Of a stretch of 64,000 bases of DNA, positions 32,889 to 41,541 are shown piece by piece. Position 1 is the first letter of the stretch. The number at the start of each line of letters is the position of its first letter. Under the pieces are notes generated by a model. The model was given only the letters and a program-made list of their open reading frames with translations, was not told where the DNA came from and did not search any database. Source of the DNA: Lacrimispora indolis DSM 755 (GTDB taxonomy: Bacteria > Bacillota > Clostridia > Lachnospirales > Lachnospiraceae); assembly GCF_000526995.1 (NCBI RefSeq), contig NZ_AZUI01000001.1, forward strand, positions 2,108,001-2,172,000, written 5' to 3'. The position numbers and the translations under genes were made by a program.

Positions 32889-32923
32889 GGCGGGTATCCG
32901 GTACATTCTGGACCCGCCTTTTT
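32889..32923 (+). terminator. GC-rich terminator, second copy
   Basis: GGCGGGTATCCGGTA (32889-32903) pairs through TCTGGACCCGCC and is followed by TTTTT. No rightward gene lies between it and 31310, so it now terminates nothing; it looks like a duplicate of the 31375 hairpin. The following 230 bp to 33153 hold short direct TTTGACTGCA repeats (about 32945-32965) and no gene. Confidence 0.65.
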
Positions 32924-33153
32924 GCATGGTAGAATTATATCATTTTCTGACTGCATTTTGACTGCATGACCCCTGATTTTGACTGTTATCAAATGGTCGT
33001 TGTTGGTGAGGTTAAAAGTTACAAGAATCTCGAAAATAAGCGGAAAAGTACAGATTTACGGGACTTATAAATATTTAAAAATAAAACCCGTTGCATTTCT
33101 CCCATTTTTCTGTTATATTGATTTGTTAAACGGTTAGTGGAGAGGATTTCAGG

Positions 33154-34134
33154 ATGTTTTTATATCAGATTACGGATGATCATGTACAGATCCTGGGCTG
33201 CAGGGGGTATGACGGTTCCATACGGATTCCGGAGAAAATAAGGGGTCTGCCGGTGACAGAGCTGGCTGCCTATGCATTTTCCGATGGCTGGGGGAAGAGA
33301 GAGGTGCTTGCATCGGCGGGAAAAGAGATATGCCTGTGTGATGAAGAGGGCAATCCAATTGAAATAGAAGAAAAGGATATTCCGCCGGAAATAAGCTGCG
33401 AGGGACTTAAGGATATATATCTGCCGCATACGATTAGAAAAATAGGAAACTATGCATTCTATAATTGTTATGAGTTAGGCCATGTGGAGTGCTTCAGTTC
33501 CATTTTTGATGTGGGCTCCGGATTGTTTACCGGCTGCTCTGGAGTTCGTTTTTTGGATATTCATATCATTGATGGAGAGCGCTCCTGTATGAAGGAGCTG
33601 CTGGCGGAATTGCGGCAGGAACTTTATGTAAACTATTTCAGCATCAAAGGGGAGGCAAGGCTGGTTTTTCCTGAAATGTATGAGGAGTCTGTGGAACATA
33701 CACCAGCAAGGATCATTCTCCGGGAAATGCATGGCTGCGGCCATATGTACCGTTACTGTTTTGACCGGACAGAGTTTCAGTTCCATAAATACGATGCCCT
33801 GTTTCCTCATATCCTGGTGCAGGAGCCGGAGCGGGTGACAGCTGCTCTGGTTCTTGGAAGGCTTTATACTCCTGTGAATCTTCTTGAAAAAGACAAGGAG
33901 GTGTACGAGGCCTACTTAACGAAGCATTTTAAGGGGGCGGCAAGGCTGGCGCTTGAGGAAAAGGACCCGGCCCTTTTCCTTTGGCTTGCCTTAGAGTACG
34001 GTCACAATCAGGAGGATTTTGACGGAATGGTGGATATGGCGGGAAACGGGGACAGGCCTGAGGTATTAAGCGTTCTTATGAAGCTCCGCCGCCAGCGTTT
34101 TACAGCTGGGAAGAGGAGGTTTTCCCTGACATAA
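33154..34134 (+). CDS. BspA-type leucine-rich-repeat protein, 326 aa
   Basis: N-terminal LRR_5 repeats are visible: IRIPEKIRGLPVTELAAYAF and LKDIYLPHTIRKIGNYAFYNC. The remaining 200 residues form a helical domain without an assigned function. No signal peptide or sorting motif, so the protein is intracellular, unlike the surface BspA proteins. It precedes the vWA and MoxR genes on the same strand and may be the substrate-recognition part of that system (inference). Start ATG 33154 is preceded by GGAGAGGATT. Confidence 0.75.
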   Translation: MFLYQITDDHVQILGCRGYDGSIRIPEKIRGLPVTELAAYAFSDGWGKREVLASAGKEICLCDEEGNPIEIEEKDIPPEISCEGLKDIYLPHTIRKIGNYAFYNCYELGHVECFSSIFDVGSGLFTGCSGVRFLDIHIIDGERSCMKELLAELRQELYVNYFSIKGEARLVFPEMYEESVEHTPARIILREMHGCGHMYRYCFDRTEFQFHKYDALFPHILVQEPERVTAALVLGRLYTPVNLLEKDKEVYEAYLTKHFKGAARLALEEKDPALFLWLALEYGHNQEDFDGMVDMAGNGDRPEVLSVLMKLRRQRFTAGKRRFSLT

Positions 34135-34184
34135 GTAACTGAATGAAAGTAAATTCATAGGGTTTGAATTTAACCGAATCAAGT

Positions 34185-34377
34185 AAGTCCCCCACTTCAA
34201 ATGCGAAAAGCATTAAGTGGTGGGTGGGGACTTGCCTGTGTCAGGTGGAGTACAAGCTCCACCTGACAGGCAGCGAAAGCTGCTATTCGGTTATGCCCGA
34301 TGAAGCGGGGCAGGGCCTCCCCCGCACTATCGGGGACGCAGTGAGCAAGTGGCGAAGCGGATTGCGAAAATCCGCTT
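34185..34377 (+). ncRNA. Chain of five stable hairpins: structured RNA or IS200/IS605-, HEARO-like remnant
   Basis: Five consecutive stems: H1, AAGTCCCC (34185-34192) with GGGGACTT (34226-34233) around CCACTT/AAGTGG and AATGC/GCATT; H2, TCAGGTGGAG (34241-34250) with CTCCACCTGA (34257-34266); H3, GCAGC-GAAA-GCTGC (34270-34283), a GNRA tetraloop; H4, CCCGAT/ATCGGG (34296-34334) enclosing GCGGGG/CCCCGC; H5, AAGCGGAT/ATCCGCTT (34355-34377). Such density is far above background. The CCCACTT...AAGTGGTGGG hairpin resembles ends of IS200/IS605-type elements and the guide-RNA regions of TnpB/IscB (omega RNA, HEARO), but no transposase, TnpB or IscB gene is near. A short open frame through it (34164-34379) is not credible as protein. 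Confidence 0.55.
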
Positions 34378-34452
34378 GACTAAATCAGCTGTTTTGTGAG
34401 ACAAAAGCGAATGAATTTCCTTGCACAGATAAAACAGAAAGAGGGTGGAAAC

Positions 34453-35772
34453 ATGATCGATCCGGTGAGACAAAGGCAGCTTGATGAACTGGCAGAGGTG
34501 GAACTGGGCCATGAGATCCTCTCCAATGCCCGCAATGAGCTTTATTTAAGCTTCCGGTACTTAGATGTGGCCCTAAGCAGCCTTGGGTTTGAAGCTGACT
34601 GGACGGGCCGGGGGGTGGGGACAGACGGATTTGTGATCTATTATCAGCCGGAGCATTTGTTTTCCATATACAAAAGAAGCCGTATCCTGATGAACAGGGC
34701 TTATCTTCATATGCTTTTCCACTGCCTGTTCTGCCATTTGGGCGGAAGAGGGGGACGGGAAAAGGAATATTGGGATCTGGCATGTGACATCACCATAGAA
34801 TCCATTTTGGACAGTTTTTATGTTAAACCTGTATACCGTCATCAGACTCCTTACCGCAGAGAGGTGTATGGGAGACTGGCGGAAAAGCGAAAGGTATTTA
34901 CTGCTGAGGGGATTTACAAAGACCTTCAGGATATGAAGCTGACCAGGGAACAGTATGAACGGATGGCAGCAGAATTTTATGTGGACAATCATGACCGGTG
35001 GGAAACGGAAGAAAATCCCCGGTTTCAAGTGGAACGCCAGAACAAATGGCAGAATATCAGGGAAAAAATGCAGACGGAAATGGAGTCTTTTGGGGAAAAG
35101 AATGAGGATTCGTCAAGAAATCTTCTGGAACAGGTAAGGATAGAAAACCGGGAAAAATATGATTACAAGCAGTTTTTAAGGAAGTTCGCAGTATTAAGGG
35201 AAGAGACTGAGATCGACCCAGACTCCTTTGATCCTGTGTTTTATACTTACGGCCTTTCTCTTTACCGGAATGTGCCTCTTATTGAACCTCTGGAAACAAA
35301 AGAGGTTTATAGGATTGAGGATTTTGTGATCGTGATTGATACCTCAATGTCCGTGTCAGGGGAACTGGTACGGAATTTCCTTCAGGAAACCTATGGTGTT
35401 CTCGGGGAATCGGAAAGCTATTTCCGGAAGATCAATATCCATATCATCCAGTGCGACGAGGAAATCCGCTCTGATGTGACGATCACAAGCAGAGAGGAAA
35501 TGGAAGACTATATGGAGCATTTCACATTATCCGGGTTTGGAGGGACGGATTTCCGCCCTGCATTCGAATATGTGAACGGCCTTTTGAGCAAAGGCGCTTT
35601 TGGGAAGCTTAGGGGTCTTTTGTATTTTACCGACGGTAAGGGGATCTATCCGGTGAAGATGCCGCCCTATGATACGGCCTTTGTTTTTGTGGAGGATCAG
35701 TATGAGGATATTTCCGTACCGGGCTGGGCCATGAAGGTGATCCTTAAATCAGAAGATCTGGAAGTTACATGA
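34453..35772 (+). CDS. vWA-domain protein with metallopeptidase-like N-terminus (DUF2201 type)
   Basis: 439 residues. The N-terminal half carries HMLFHCLFCHLG, a His-rich motif seen in DUF2201-type N-terminal domains. The C-terminal half is a von Willebrand A domain with the MIDAS motif DTSMS (Asp296, Ser298, Ser300), Thr in GGTDFRPAFEYV and the final Asp in TDGKGIYP. ATG 34453 is chosen for GAGGGTGGAAAC. It forms the usual partner pair with the MoxR-type ATPase that follows at once; such pairs remodel or activate target proteins. Target here unknown. Confidence 0.85.
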   Translation: MIDPVRQRQLDELAEVELGHEILSNARNELYLSFRYLDVALSSLGFEADWTGRGVGTDGFVIYYQPEHLFSIYKRSRILMNRAYLHMLFHCLFCHLGGRGGREKEYWDLACDITIESILDSFYVKPVYRHQTPYRREVYGRLAEKRKVFTAEGIYKDLQDMKLTREQYERMAAEFYVDNHDRWETEENPRFQVERQNKWQNIREKMQTEMESFGEKNEDSSRNLLEQVRIENREKYDYKQFLRKFAVLREETEIDPDSFDPVFYTYGLSLYRNVPLIEPLETKEVYRIEDFVIVIDTSMSVSGELVRNFLQETYGVLGESESYFRKINIHIIQCDEEIRSDVTITSREEMEDYMEHFTLSGFGGTDFRPAFEYVNGLLSKGAFGKLRGLLYFTDGKGIYPVKMPPYDTAFVFVEDQYEDISVPGWAMKVILKSEDLEVT

Positions 35773-35786
35773 CAGGAGATTTTAAC

Positions 35787-37301
35787 ATGAATATTAAACG
35801 AGCAAAAGAAGAAATTAAGAATACCATAGAAGCCTATCTGCTAAAGGATGTATACGGCGCCTATGAGATACCGGCAGTCCATCAAAGACCGGTGTTCCTC
35901 ATGGGACCTCCGGGAGTGGGTAAGACTCAGATCATGGAGCAGATTGCCAGAGAGTGCGGGATCGGGCTGGTGGCTTATACAATTACCCACCATACCCGCC
36001 AGAGTGCGGTTGGCCTTCCCTTTATAAACGAAAAGGAATTTGGAGGAAATATTTACCGCGTGACGGAATACACCATGAGTGAGATCGTGGCCACCATTTA
36101 CAATAAGATCGAGACTACCGGCCTTAAGGAAGGAATCCTTTTTATCGATGAGATTAACTGTGTTTCCGAAACCCTAGCGCCCACCATGCTCCAGTTTCTC
36201 CAATATAAGACCTTTGGCAACCACAGGATTCCTGATGGCTGGATCATTGTTACGGCCGGAAACCCGCCGGAATATAACAAGTCGGTACGGGATTTTGATG
36301 TGGTGACCCTGGACCGAATCAAGCTCATTCATGTGGAACCGGATTTTGAGGTGTGGAAGGCCTATGCCTATGAACAAGCTGTTCATCCGGCGGTCATTTC
36401 TTATCTGACTGCCAGAACGGAAAACTTCTGCCGGATCGAAACCACTGTGGATGGAAAATTTTTTGCTACACCCAGGGGCTGGGAAGACTTATCGAAATTT
36501 ATTGAGATTTATGAGCGCCTGGGAAAAAAGGCGGACCGGGATGTGGTGGGAGAGTATATCCAGTTTCCTAAGATTGCCAAGGACTTTACAAATTATCTGG
36601 AGATATATTATAAGTACCGGGATGATTACCAGATCGATGAAATTCTGTCCGGCATCATCCGGGAAAGCCTGTGCAACAGGTTAAAACGGGCACCATTTGA
36701 CGAGAAATTAAATGTCATCGGCCTTTTATTGTCCAGACTGGGACAAAGCTTCCGCGACTTATCCCAGCAGGAAGACAAAACCGGCCTTTTAATGGAAGAG
36801 TTGAAGAAAATTAGTCCGGAGAGCGGTGACAGTCCGGAGACTTCCATGGCGGACCGGCTGGCTCTTTTACGGGATCAGTGGAGCGGGGATTGGGATAGGA
36901 AACGAAACGCAGGTCTTTTAAACAGAAGAGAAGATTATTTGCGCCGGGACGTGGAAGCCCTTCTTCTTCAGTATGAGGAAACCCTTCGCAGAGAAGGGAT
37001 CGAAGAGAACGAGGCAGCCTGGGGCCGGATACGGGAGATGTTTGAGGGGGAAAATGCCAGGTATGAGGCTCTTCTGGAAGAGGGAGGAAAGTCCCTGGAG
37101 CACGCCTTTGATTTCATGGAAGCAGCCTTTGGAGACGGACAGGAAATGGTGGTGTTTCTGACGGAGCTGAATACCGGATATTACAGCGTCAAATTTTTAA
37201 AAGAGTATGATTGTGAACGGTATTATCAATACAATGAGCGGTTGTTATTTAAAGACCGGGAGAATGACATAAGGGCCAGGATCGATAGTTTGGGAAAATA
37301 A
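35787..37301 (+). CDS. MoxR-family AAA+ ATPase
   Basis: 504 residues. P-loop GPPGVGKT at residues 40-47, Walker B GILFIDEINCV and sensor VTAGNPPEYN identify a MoxR/RavA-type AAA+ ATPase. A coiled C-terminal extension of about 200 residues is longer than usual and may hold a partner-binding arm. ATG 35787 lies behind ACAGGAGATTTT, 15 bases after the vWA stop, so both are co-transcribed. Acts as an ATP-driven chaperone together with vWA proteins; function in this organism unknown. Confidence 0.88.
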   Translation: MNIKRAKEEIKNTIEAYLLKDVYGAYEIPAVHQRPVFLMGPPGVGKTQIMEQIARECGIGLVAYTITHHTRQSAVGLPFINEKEFGGNIYRVTEYTMSEIVATIYNKIETTGLKEGILFIDEINCVSETLAPTMLQFLQYKTFGNHRIPDGWIIVTAGNPPEYNKSVRDFDVVTLDRIKLIHVEPDFEVWKAYAYEQAVHPAVISYLTARTENFCRIETTVDGKFFATPRGWEDLSKFIEIYERLGKKADRDVVGEYIQFPKIAKDFTNYLEIYYKYRDDYQIDEILSGIIRESLCNRLKRAPFDEKLNVIGLLLSRLGQSFRDLSQQEDKTGLLMEELKKISPESGDSPETSMADRLALLRDQWSGDWDRKRNAGLLNRREDYLRRDVEALLLQYEETLRREGIEENEAAWGRIREMFEGENARYEALLEEGGKSLEHAFDFMEAAFGDGQEMVVFLTELNTGYYSVKFLKEYDCERYYQYNERLLFKDRENDIRARIDSLGK

Positions 37302-37354
37302 TGTATAAAAACCAGAAAGCTACTCCATAATAAGAAAGAAAAGGAGGTAGTGCC

Positions 37355-37567
37355 ATGGGAAATAAAGCATTAAGTTATACAGCTCTGACCATAGCCATTA
37401 TTGGCGCGGTAAACTGGGGGCTGGTAGGTTTCTTCAATTTCAACCTGGTGTCATTTATTTTCGGCAGCATGACATGGATTACAAGAATCGTGTATGCTCT
37501 GGTAGGAATTTGCGGGTTGTACCTGCTTACCTTTTATGGACGTTCAGAAGCCGGCACAGAAAGATAG
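37355..37567 (+). CDS. DUF378 small membrane protein, 70 aa
   Basis: MGNKALSYTALTIAIIGAVNWGLVGFFNFNLVSFIFG..., two transmembrane helices with the conserved GAVNWGLVG motif of DUF378. AAAGGAGGTAGTG precedes the ATG. Function unknown; monocistronic by appearance. Confidence 0.9.
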   Translation: MGNKALSYTALTIAIIGAVNWGLVGFFNFNLVSFIFGSMTWITRIVYALVGICGLYLLTFYGRSEAGTER

Positions 37568-37582
37568 CAGATGATTTAAACA

Positions 37583-37628
37583 GGGGCATTGCAGCATGAT
37601 GGGATAACCTATTGTGCTGTGGTGCCTC
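37583..37628 (+). other. Long imperfect hairpin in spacer
   Basis: GGGGCATTGCAGCA (37583-37596) pairs along its length with TGCTGTGGTGCCTC (37615-37628) using several G-U pairs. No T-run follows directly. It could be an RNA-stability hairpin after the DUF378 gene. Confidence 0.4.
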
Positions 37629-37767
37629 CACTCATTTTACGGGATACTACTTGGGCATACCAGGGAGTTTTCTTTTTTTACATAAGGATAAATATGACTT
37701 GAATTTTATAATATCCTCAACATAAAGGATCATGGGGGGCCCAATTTTAGTGTACGGAGGATTACAG

Positions 37768-38577
37768 ATGGAAACACAAATGCAGTTTGAATCATATCTT
37801 CGTAATGAAAATTTATCAGACAGCACCATATTTTCTTATATGTCTGCGATAAAAGTTTATTTTACCCGTTACGATGACATAAGTAAAGAAAATCTTCTGG
37901 CTTATAAAGGATATTTAATGGAGTATTATAAGCCGAAGACGGTAAACTTAAGGGTTCAGGCTATTAATAAATATCTGCTATACATCAAGCAGGAACCGCT
38001 GCAGTTAAAAAATGTCAGAATACAGCAAAAAAATTTTCTGGAAAATGTGATAAGCAATGCGGATTATAAATATTTAAAAAAACGGTTAAAGCAGGATGGA
38101 AACATGCAGTGGTATTTTATTGTATGGTACCTGGCTGCCACAGGAGCCAGAGTCAGCGAATTGATACAGGTCAAGGTGGAGCATGTGGAAATGGGGTATC
38201 TGGATCTTTATTCAAAGGGAGGAAAACTCCGGAGGCTCTATATTCCCGGAAAATTAAAGGAGGAGAGTATGAAATGGCTGAAGGAAGTAAATATCACCTG
38301 CGGATATCTGTTCTTAAACCGCTTTGGGGAACGGATTACAACCAGGGGGATCGGGCTGCAATTGAAACGTTATGCGGAAAAGTACGGGATTGATCCAAAG
38401 CTTGTCTATCCCCATTCCTTTCGCCACCGGTATGCGAAAAATTTTCTGGATAAATGCAATGATATTTCATTGCTGGCGGATTTAATGGGGCATGAAAGCA
38501 TTGAGACCACCCGTATTTATTTGAGAAGGACGGCTACAGAGCAGCAAAGCCTCATTGACAGGATCGTTACATGGTAA
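37768..38577 (+). CDS. Tyrosine recombinase (XerC/D-like), solitary
   Basis: 269 residues. An N-terminal SAM-like arm-binding domain (SYLRNENLSDSTIFSYMSAI) precedes the catalytic domain. Catalytic residues visible are Arg in TGARVSELI, Lys in the KGGKLR hairpin, HSFRHRYA (His, Arg), the GHES His and Tyr in TTRIYLRR. It is full length and looks active. ATG 37768 with GGAGGA upstream is chosen over an earlier in-frame ATG without one. It lies between DUF378 and csrA-flagellin, away from the prophage, so it is either a phase-variation invertase, a dedicated integrase of a lost element or a housekeeping recombinase. Confidence 0.88.
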   Translation: METQMQFESYLRNENLSDSTIFSYMSAIKVYFTRYDDISKENLLAYKGYLMEYYKPKTVNLRVQAINKYLLYIKQEPLQLKNVRIQQKNFLENVISNADYKYLKKRLKQDGNMQWYFIVWYLAATGARVSELIQVKVEHVEMGYLDLYSKGGKLRRLYIPGKLKEESMKWLKEVNITCGYLFLNRFGERITTRGIGLQLKRYAEKYGIDPKLVYPHSFRHRYAKNFLDKCNDISLLADLMGHESIETTRIYLRRTATEQQSLIDRIVTW

Positions 38578-38582
38578 ATAAG

Positions 38583-38629
38583 GCGCAGCATCATGACAGG
38601 ATATGGTCATGGTGCTGCGCTTTTTTTTT
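38583..38629 (+). terminator. Strong rho-independent terminator
   Basis: GCGCAGCATCATGAC (38583-38597) pairs with GTCATGGTGCTGCGC (38606-38620), followed by nine T. A second hairpin (CCTGTGATTC at 38639 with GAATCGCAGG at 38671-38680), preceded by an A-run, would terminate leftward transcription. Confidence 0.92.
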
Positions 38630-38955
38630 ATAAAAAAACCTGTGATTCTTCTGAACTTGATTCATAGAAGGAATCGCAGGATAGGTATGTTCTGATAATG
38701 TGTATTATAGGAACATGAAAGAAAGATGATTTGCTTTATTATTCCCCTATAAATACGCAATTTCTGTTCTATTTCATATATCGTCATTCCAAATGGTTTC
38801 ATAAGGAATTTTTTAAAAATCTTTTTAATTTCCTGTCTAAATCAACTTTTTTATATTTAAAAGGTACTTGTTGTAATACACATTCTGGGAATATTTGTAA
38901 ATATGTCAATTTTTTAACAAAGTGTAATTCGCAGAATAACAAGGAGGTGATGCGA

Positions 38956-39159
38956 ATGTTATCGTTAGGAAGGAATCCGGGTGAGTATCTTGTCATCAAT
39001 GGAGATATTGTCATTCAGGTGGTTTCAGTGGACGGAGATTTAAGACTTGCTATTGACGCCCCAAAGGACATTTCTATTGTCAGAGGTGAAATTTATGAAA
39101 AACGCCATCCAATGCCTCAATGCTTAAAGCGCTTGAAAGAAAAGGGCATGAGATGGTAA
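38956..39159 (+). CDS. csrA: Carbon storage regulator CsrA
   Basis: 67 residues, MLSLGRNPGEYLVINGDIVI then DAPKDISIVRGEIYE, the full CsrA fold with the conserved GExxxI, AP and (H)R residues. CsrA dimers bind GGA motifs in mRNA and in Gram-positives mainly repress flagellin translation. ATG 38956 follows AAGGAGGTGATGCGA; an ATG at 38950 is too close to the ribosome site. The fliW antagonist that usually accompanies it is not in this window. Immediately upstream of flagellin, whose leader shows CsrA-type sites. Confidence 0.93.
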   Translation: MLSLGRNPGEYLVINGDIVIQVVSVDGDLRLAIDAPKDISIVRGEIYEKRHPMPQCLKRLKEKGMRW

Positions 39160-39226
39160 AAGGAAAACTGGTTTCAGCTTCTCATTCAGGGCCCGAATGG
39201 GGAGTTTGGGATAGATAAAAAGAAAC

Positions 39227-39264
39227 ACGGGGGAAAAGGATGTCCCCGTCATAATTCAAGGAGG
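39227..39264 (+). promoter_or_regulatory. CsrA-type binding hairpin and masked ribosome site in flagellin leader
   Basis: ACGGGG (39227-39232) and CCCCGT (39244-39249) form a stem displaying AGGA in the loop (39237-39240). The ribosome site AAGGAGG (39258-39264) supplies a second GGA. This two-site arrangement, one loop and one Shine-Dalgarno, is the one known for hag of Bacillus subtilis. Confidence 0.7.
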
Positions 39265-39272
39265 TAATACAT

Positions 39273-41387
39273 ATGAGAATTCAACACAATATTACGGCTT
39301 TAAACGCACACAGACAATTGGGAAATAATAATAACTCAGTAAGCAAAAACCTTGAGAAATTATCATCTGGTTTTAGAATCAATCGCGCAGGCGACGATGC
39401 AGCCGGTCTTGCTATTTCTGAGAAGATGAGAGCACAGATTACTGGTCTTGATACCGCTCAGAAGAATGCCAATGATGGAATTTCTTTGGTTCAAACGGCA
39501 GAAGGCGCTTTGACAGAGGTTCATTCCATGCTAAACCGTATGGTAGAACTTGCTGATCAGTCTGCGAACGGTACTTATCAGAATGAAGTTGACCGCGAAA
39601 ATCTACAGAAAGAAGTAAACTCTTTAAGAAGTGAGATCAACCGTATTTCTGAGAGCACAAACTTCAATGGAATTAACCTGCTGGATGGCAGCATAAATGC
39701 ATCAAAAGGAGCAATTGAGGTTGGTACTATTACTTCTACTACTGTAAATGAAGCCAAGGCCCCAGCCATCGGAACATTTGCCCCAACTACAAATGTAGAT
39801 GGTAAGCTGAATCCGGCAGAGGATGAAACAAAATATTCTGCTAAATTCTATGTTGGAGATATCACGAATAATAACGCTGCCGGCAAAGATATTGTTCTCT
39901 CCTACAAAGACAATACAGGGGCCACTCAGACTGTTACAATGACTGTTGCTGCAGGTGCAGATTTTAATACAGCAGATATTGCAACGGCTTTAGCAGGTGG
40001 AGTTGACTCTCAAGGCACTGATGCAAATGGTAAGTTTGAAGATCTCTACGATGTAACTGTTGATGGTAATATTGTAACCATTACTGCTAAGGCTCATGGT
40101 ACAACATTTGATGCAGCTTCACATGTTGATGGCAGCAAACTGGGAATCGAAGCCGCAGGCTTTGATGCAACAGCATTTGATGCTGCTGACAGGAACGCTT
40201 CCATAGATAAAATGAAAGAAAAGTATGATGGAACAACTGAAAGTCCCATTGGATATGGAACGGCAGCAGGTGAGGCAACAAGTTATGTGGCAGCAAAAGA
40301 TCCATCTTATCAGGTAGCCAGCAAAAAGCTTACAATTGATTCAACATCTACCGGATCATCTCTCCATAACGGTGCTATCACTGTTGGAAGTAAGATGTAT
40401 GTGATTCAAAATGGTACCGAAGCATTAAAGGGCTTGGAAGGAAAGACAGAAGGAACAGATTATGAAGTTGTAAAGGTAGACGCAACAGATTCTGCTAATG
40501 ATGTAGCGAGTAAGCTTGCAGCAAAAATCAGTGCTGATGAACCTGATAATGGCAAATATGTGGCTTCTGCCGCTGCAAATGTCCTTACAATCAGCGAGTC
40601 CACCAATAAAGCCCAGGAGGTGCTCACTGCTAATGATCCTGCTTTAGCAGGAAAAGCTTCAGCAGTTGCTTCTGACCCGGGACTTATAATAACAGCAGGG
40701 ACAACAACAGGGGCCGGTACATTGGCAACCTTTGATGCTAATAAGATGGTAAACGGAACAAGTGTTACCGTTGGGGATAAGACCTATACATTTGTAACCA
40801 GTGATTCCGATACTGTCGCAAAAGGCGCAGAAAAAATTCTTTATAAGGATACAGATAAGAGTGAGGATTTGGCAAAGTTATTAGCAGATAAGCTGACTGC
40901 AGATGGCAAAACAGGGGTTGCTGCAGATGGCATTTCTGTTAAGGTAACAGGTTCCACCAATGTACTTGCCAATGCAACGACACAGGGGGCAGGACTTACC
41001 CTTCAGATTGGTGATACCTCTGATTCGTTCAACAAGCTTTCTGTACAGATTGGTTCTACCAGTGCAAAAGCCTTGGGAATTGATGCAATCGATATTGAAA
41101 CACAGTCAGGGGCAGCTTCAGCAGTTGCAGTAATTAAAAAGGCTATTAACTCCGTATCTTCAACCCGCGGTGACCTCGGTGCTATCCAGAACCGCCTGGA
41201 GCACACCATTAATAACTTAAGCGTAACCAGCGAGAACATGACAGCAGCAGAAAGCCGCATTCGTGATGTTGATATGGCAAAAGAGATGATGACTTATACA
41301 AAGAATAACATTCTTGTTCAGGCATCCCAGGCAATGCTTGCTCAGGCAAACCAGCTTCCTCAGGGCGTATTACAGTTATTACGGTAA
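39273..41387 (+). CDS. hag: Flagellin, unusually large (704 aa)
   Basis: The N-terminal 140 residues (MRIQHNITALNAHRQLGNNN, SSGFRINRAGDDAAGLAI) and the C-terminal 75 residues (SENMTAAESRIRDVDMAKEM, ILVQASQAMLAQANQLPQG) are the conserved D0/D1 coiled coils needed for export and filament formation. Between them lie over 450 residues of Thr/Ala/Gly/Asp-rich variable sequence, far more than in a minimal 270-residue flagellin; this D2/D3 part is surface-exposed. Translation is probably held down by CsrA. The gene is followed by a terminator, so it is transcribed alone or with csrA. Confidence 0.97.
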   Translation: MRIQHNITALNAHRQLGNNNNSVSKNLEKLSSGFRINRAGDDAAGLAISEKMRAQITGLDTAQKNANDGISLVQTAEGALTEVHSMLNRMVELADQSANGTYQNEVDRENLQKEVNSLRSEINRISESTNFNGINLLDGSINASKGAIEVGTITSTTVNEAKAPAIGTFAPTTNVDGKLNPAEDETKYSAKFYVGDITNNNAAGKDIVLSYKDNTGATQTVTMTVAAGADFNTADIATALAGGVDSQGTDANGKFEDLYDVTVDGNIVTITAKAHGTTFDAASHVDGSKLGIEAAGFDATAFDAADRNASIDKMKEKYDGTTESPIGYGTAAGEATSYVAAKDPSYQVASKKLTIDSTSTGSSLHNGAITVGSKMYVIQNGTEALKGLEGKTEGTDYEVVKVDATDSANDVASKLAAKISADEPDNGKYVASAAANVLTISESTNKAQEVLTANDPALAGKASAVASDPGLIITAGTTTGAGTLATFDANKMVNGTSVTVGDKTYTFVTSDSDTVAKGAEKILYKDTDKSEDLAKLLADKLTADGKTGVAADGISVKVTGSTNVLANATTQGAGLTLQIGDTSDSFNKLSVQIGSTSAKALGIDAIDIETQSGAASAVAVIKKAINSVSSTRGDLGAIQNRLEHTINNLSVTSENMTAAESRIRDVDMAKEMMTYTKNNILVQASQAMLAQANQLPQGVLQLLR

Positions 41388-41420
41388 TCCGATATAATTT
41401 CTTAATGGCAATATAGAACA

Positions 41421-41465
41421 GGTGCTGCAAAATGACCATACATCTAATCATTTTGCAGCACCTTT
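41421..41465 (+). terminator. Terminator after flagellin
   Basis: GGTGCTGCAAAATGA (41421-41435) pairs perfectly with TCATTTTGCAGCACC (41448-41462) and is followed by TTT. Confidence 0.9.
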
Positions 41466-41541
41466 AACTTATACATTTCATTTTATAAAAAAGCTAACCA
41501 ATATTATCTAATTCCTATCTCATAAATCCCATCTATTTTCA

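Noticed and set aside
32940..33050. TTTGACTGCA repeats as the prophage attachment site
   Set aside because: The left end of the prophage is outside the window, so a matching core cannot be shown; the repeats alone do not prove an att site.
34164..34379. 71-aa open frame through the hairpin chain
   Set aside because: No ribosome site and the DNA is fully accounted for by five stems; the apparent peptide is a by-product of a structured sequence.
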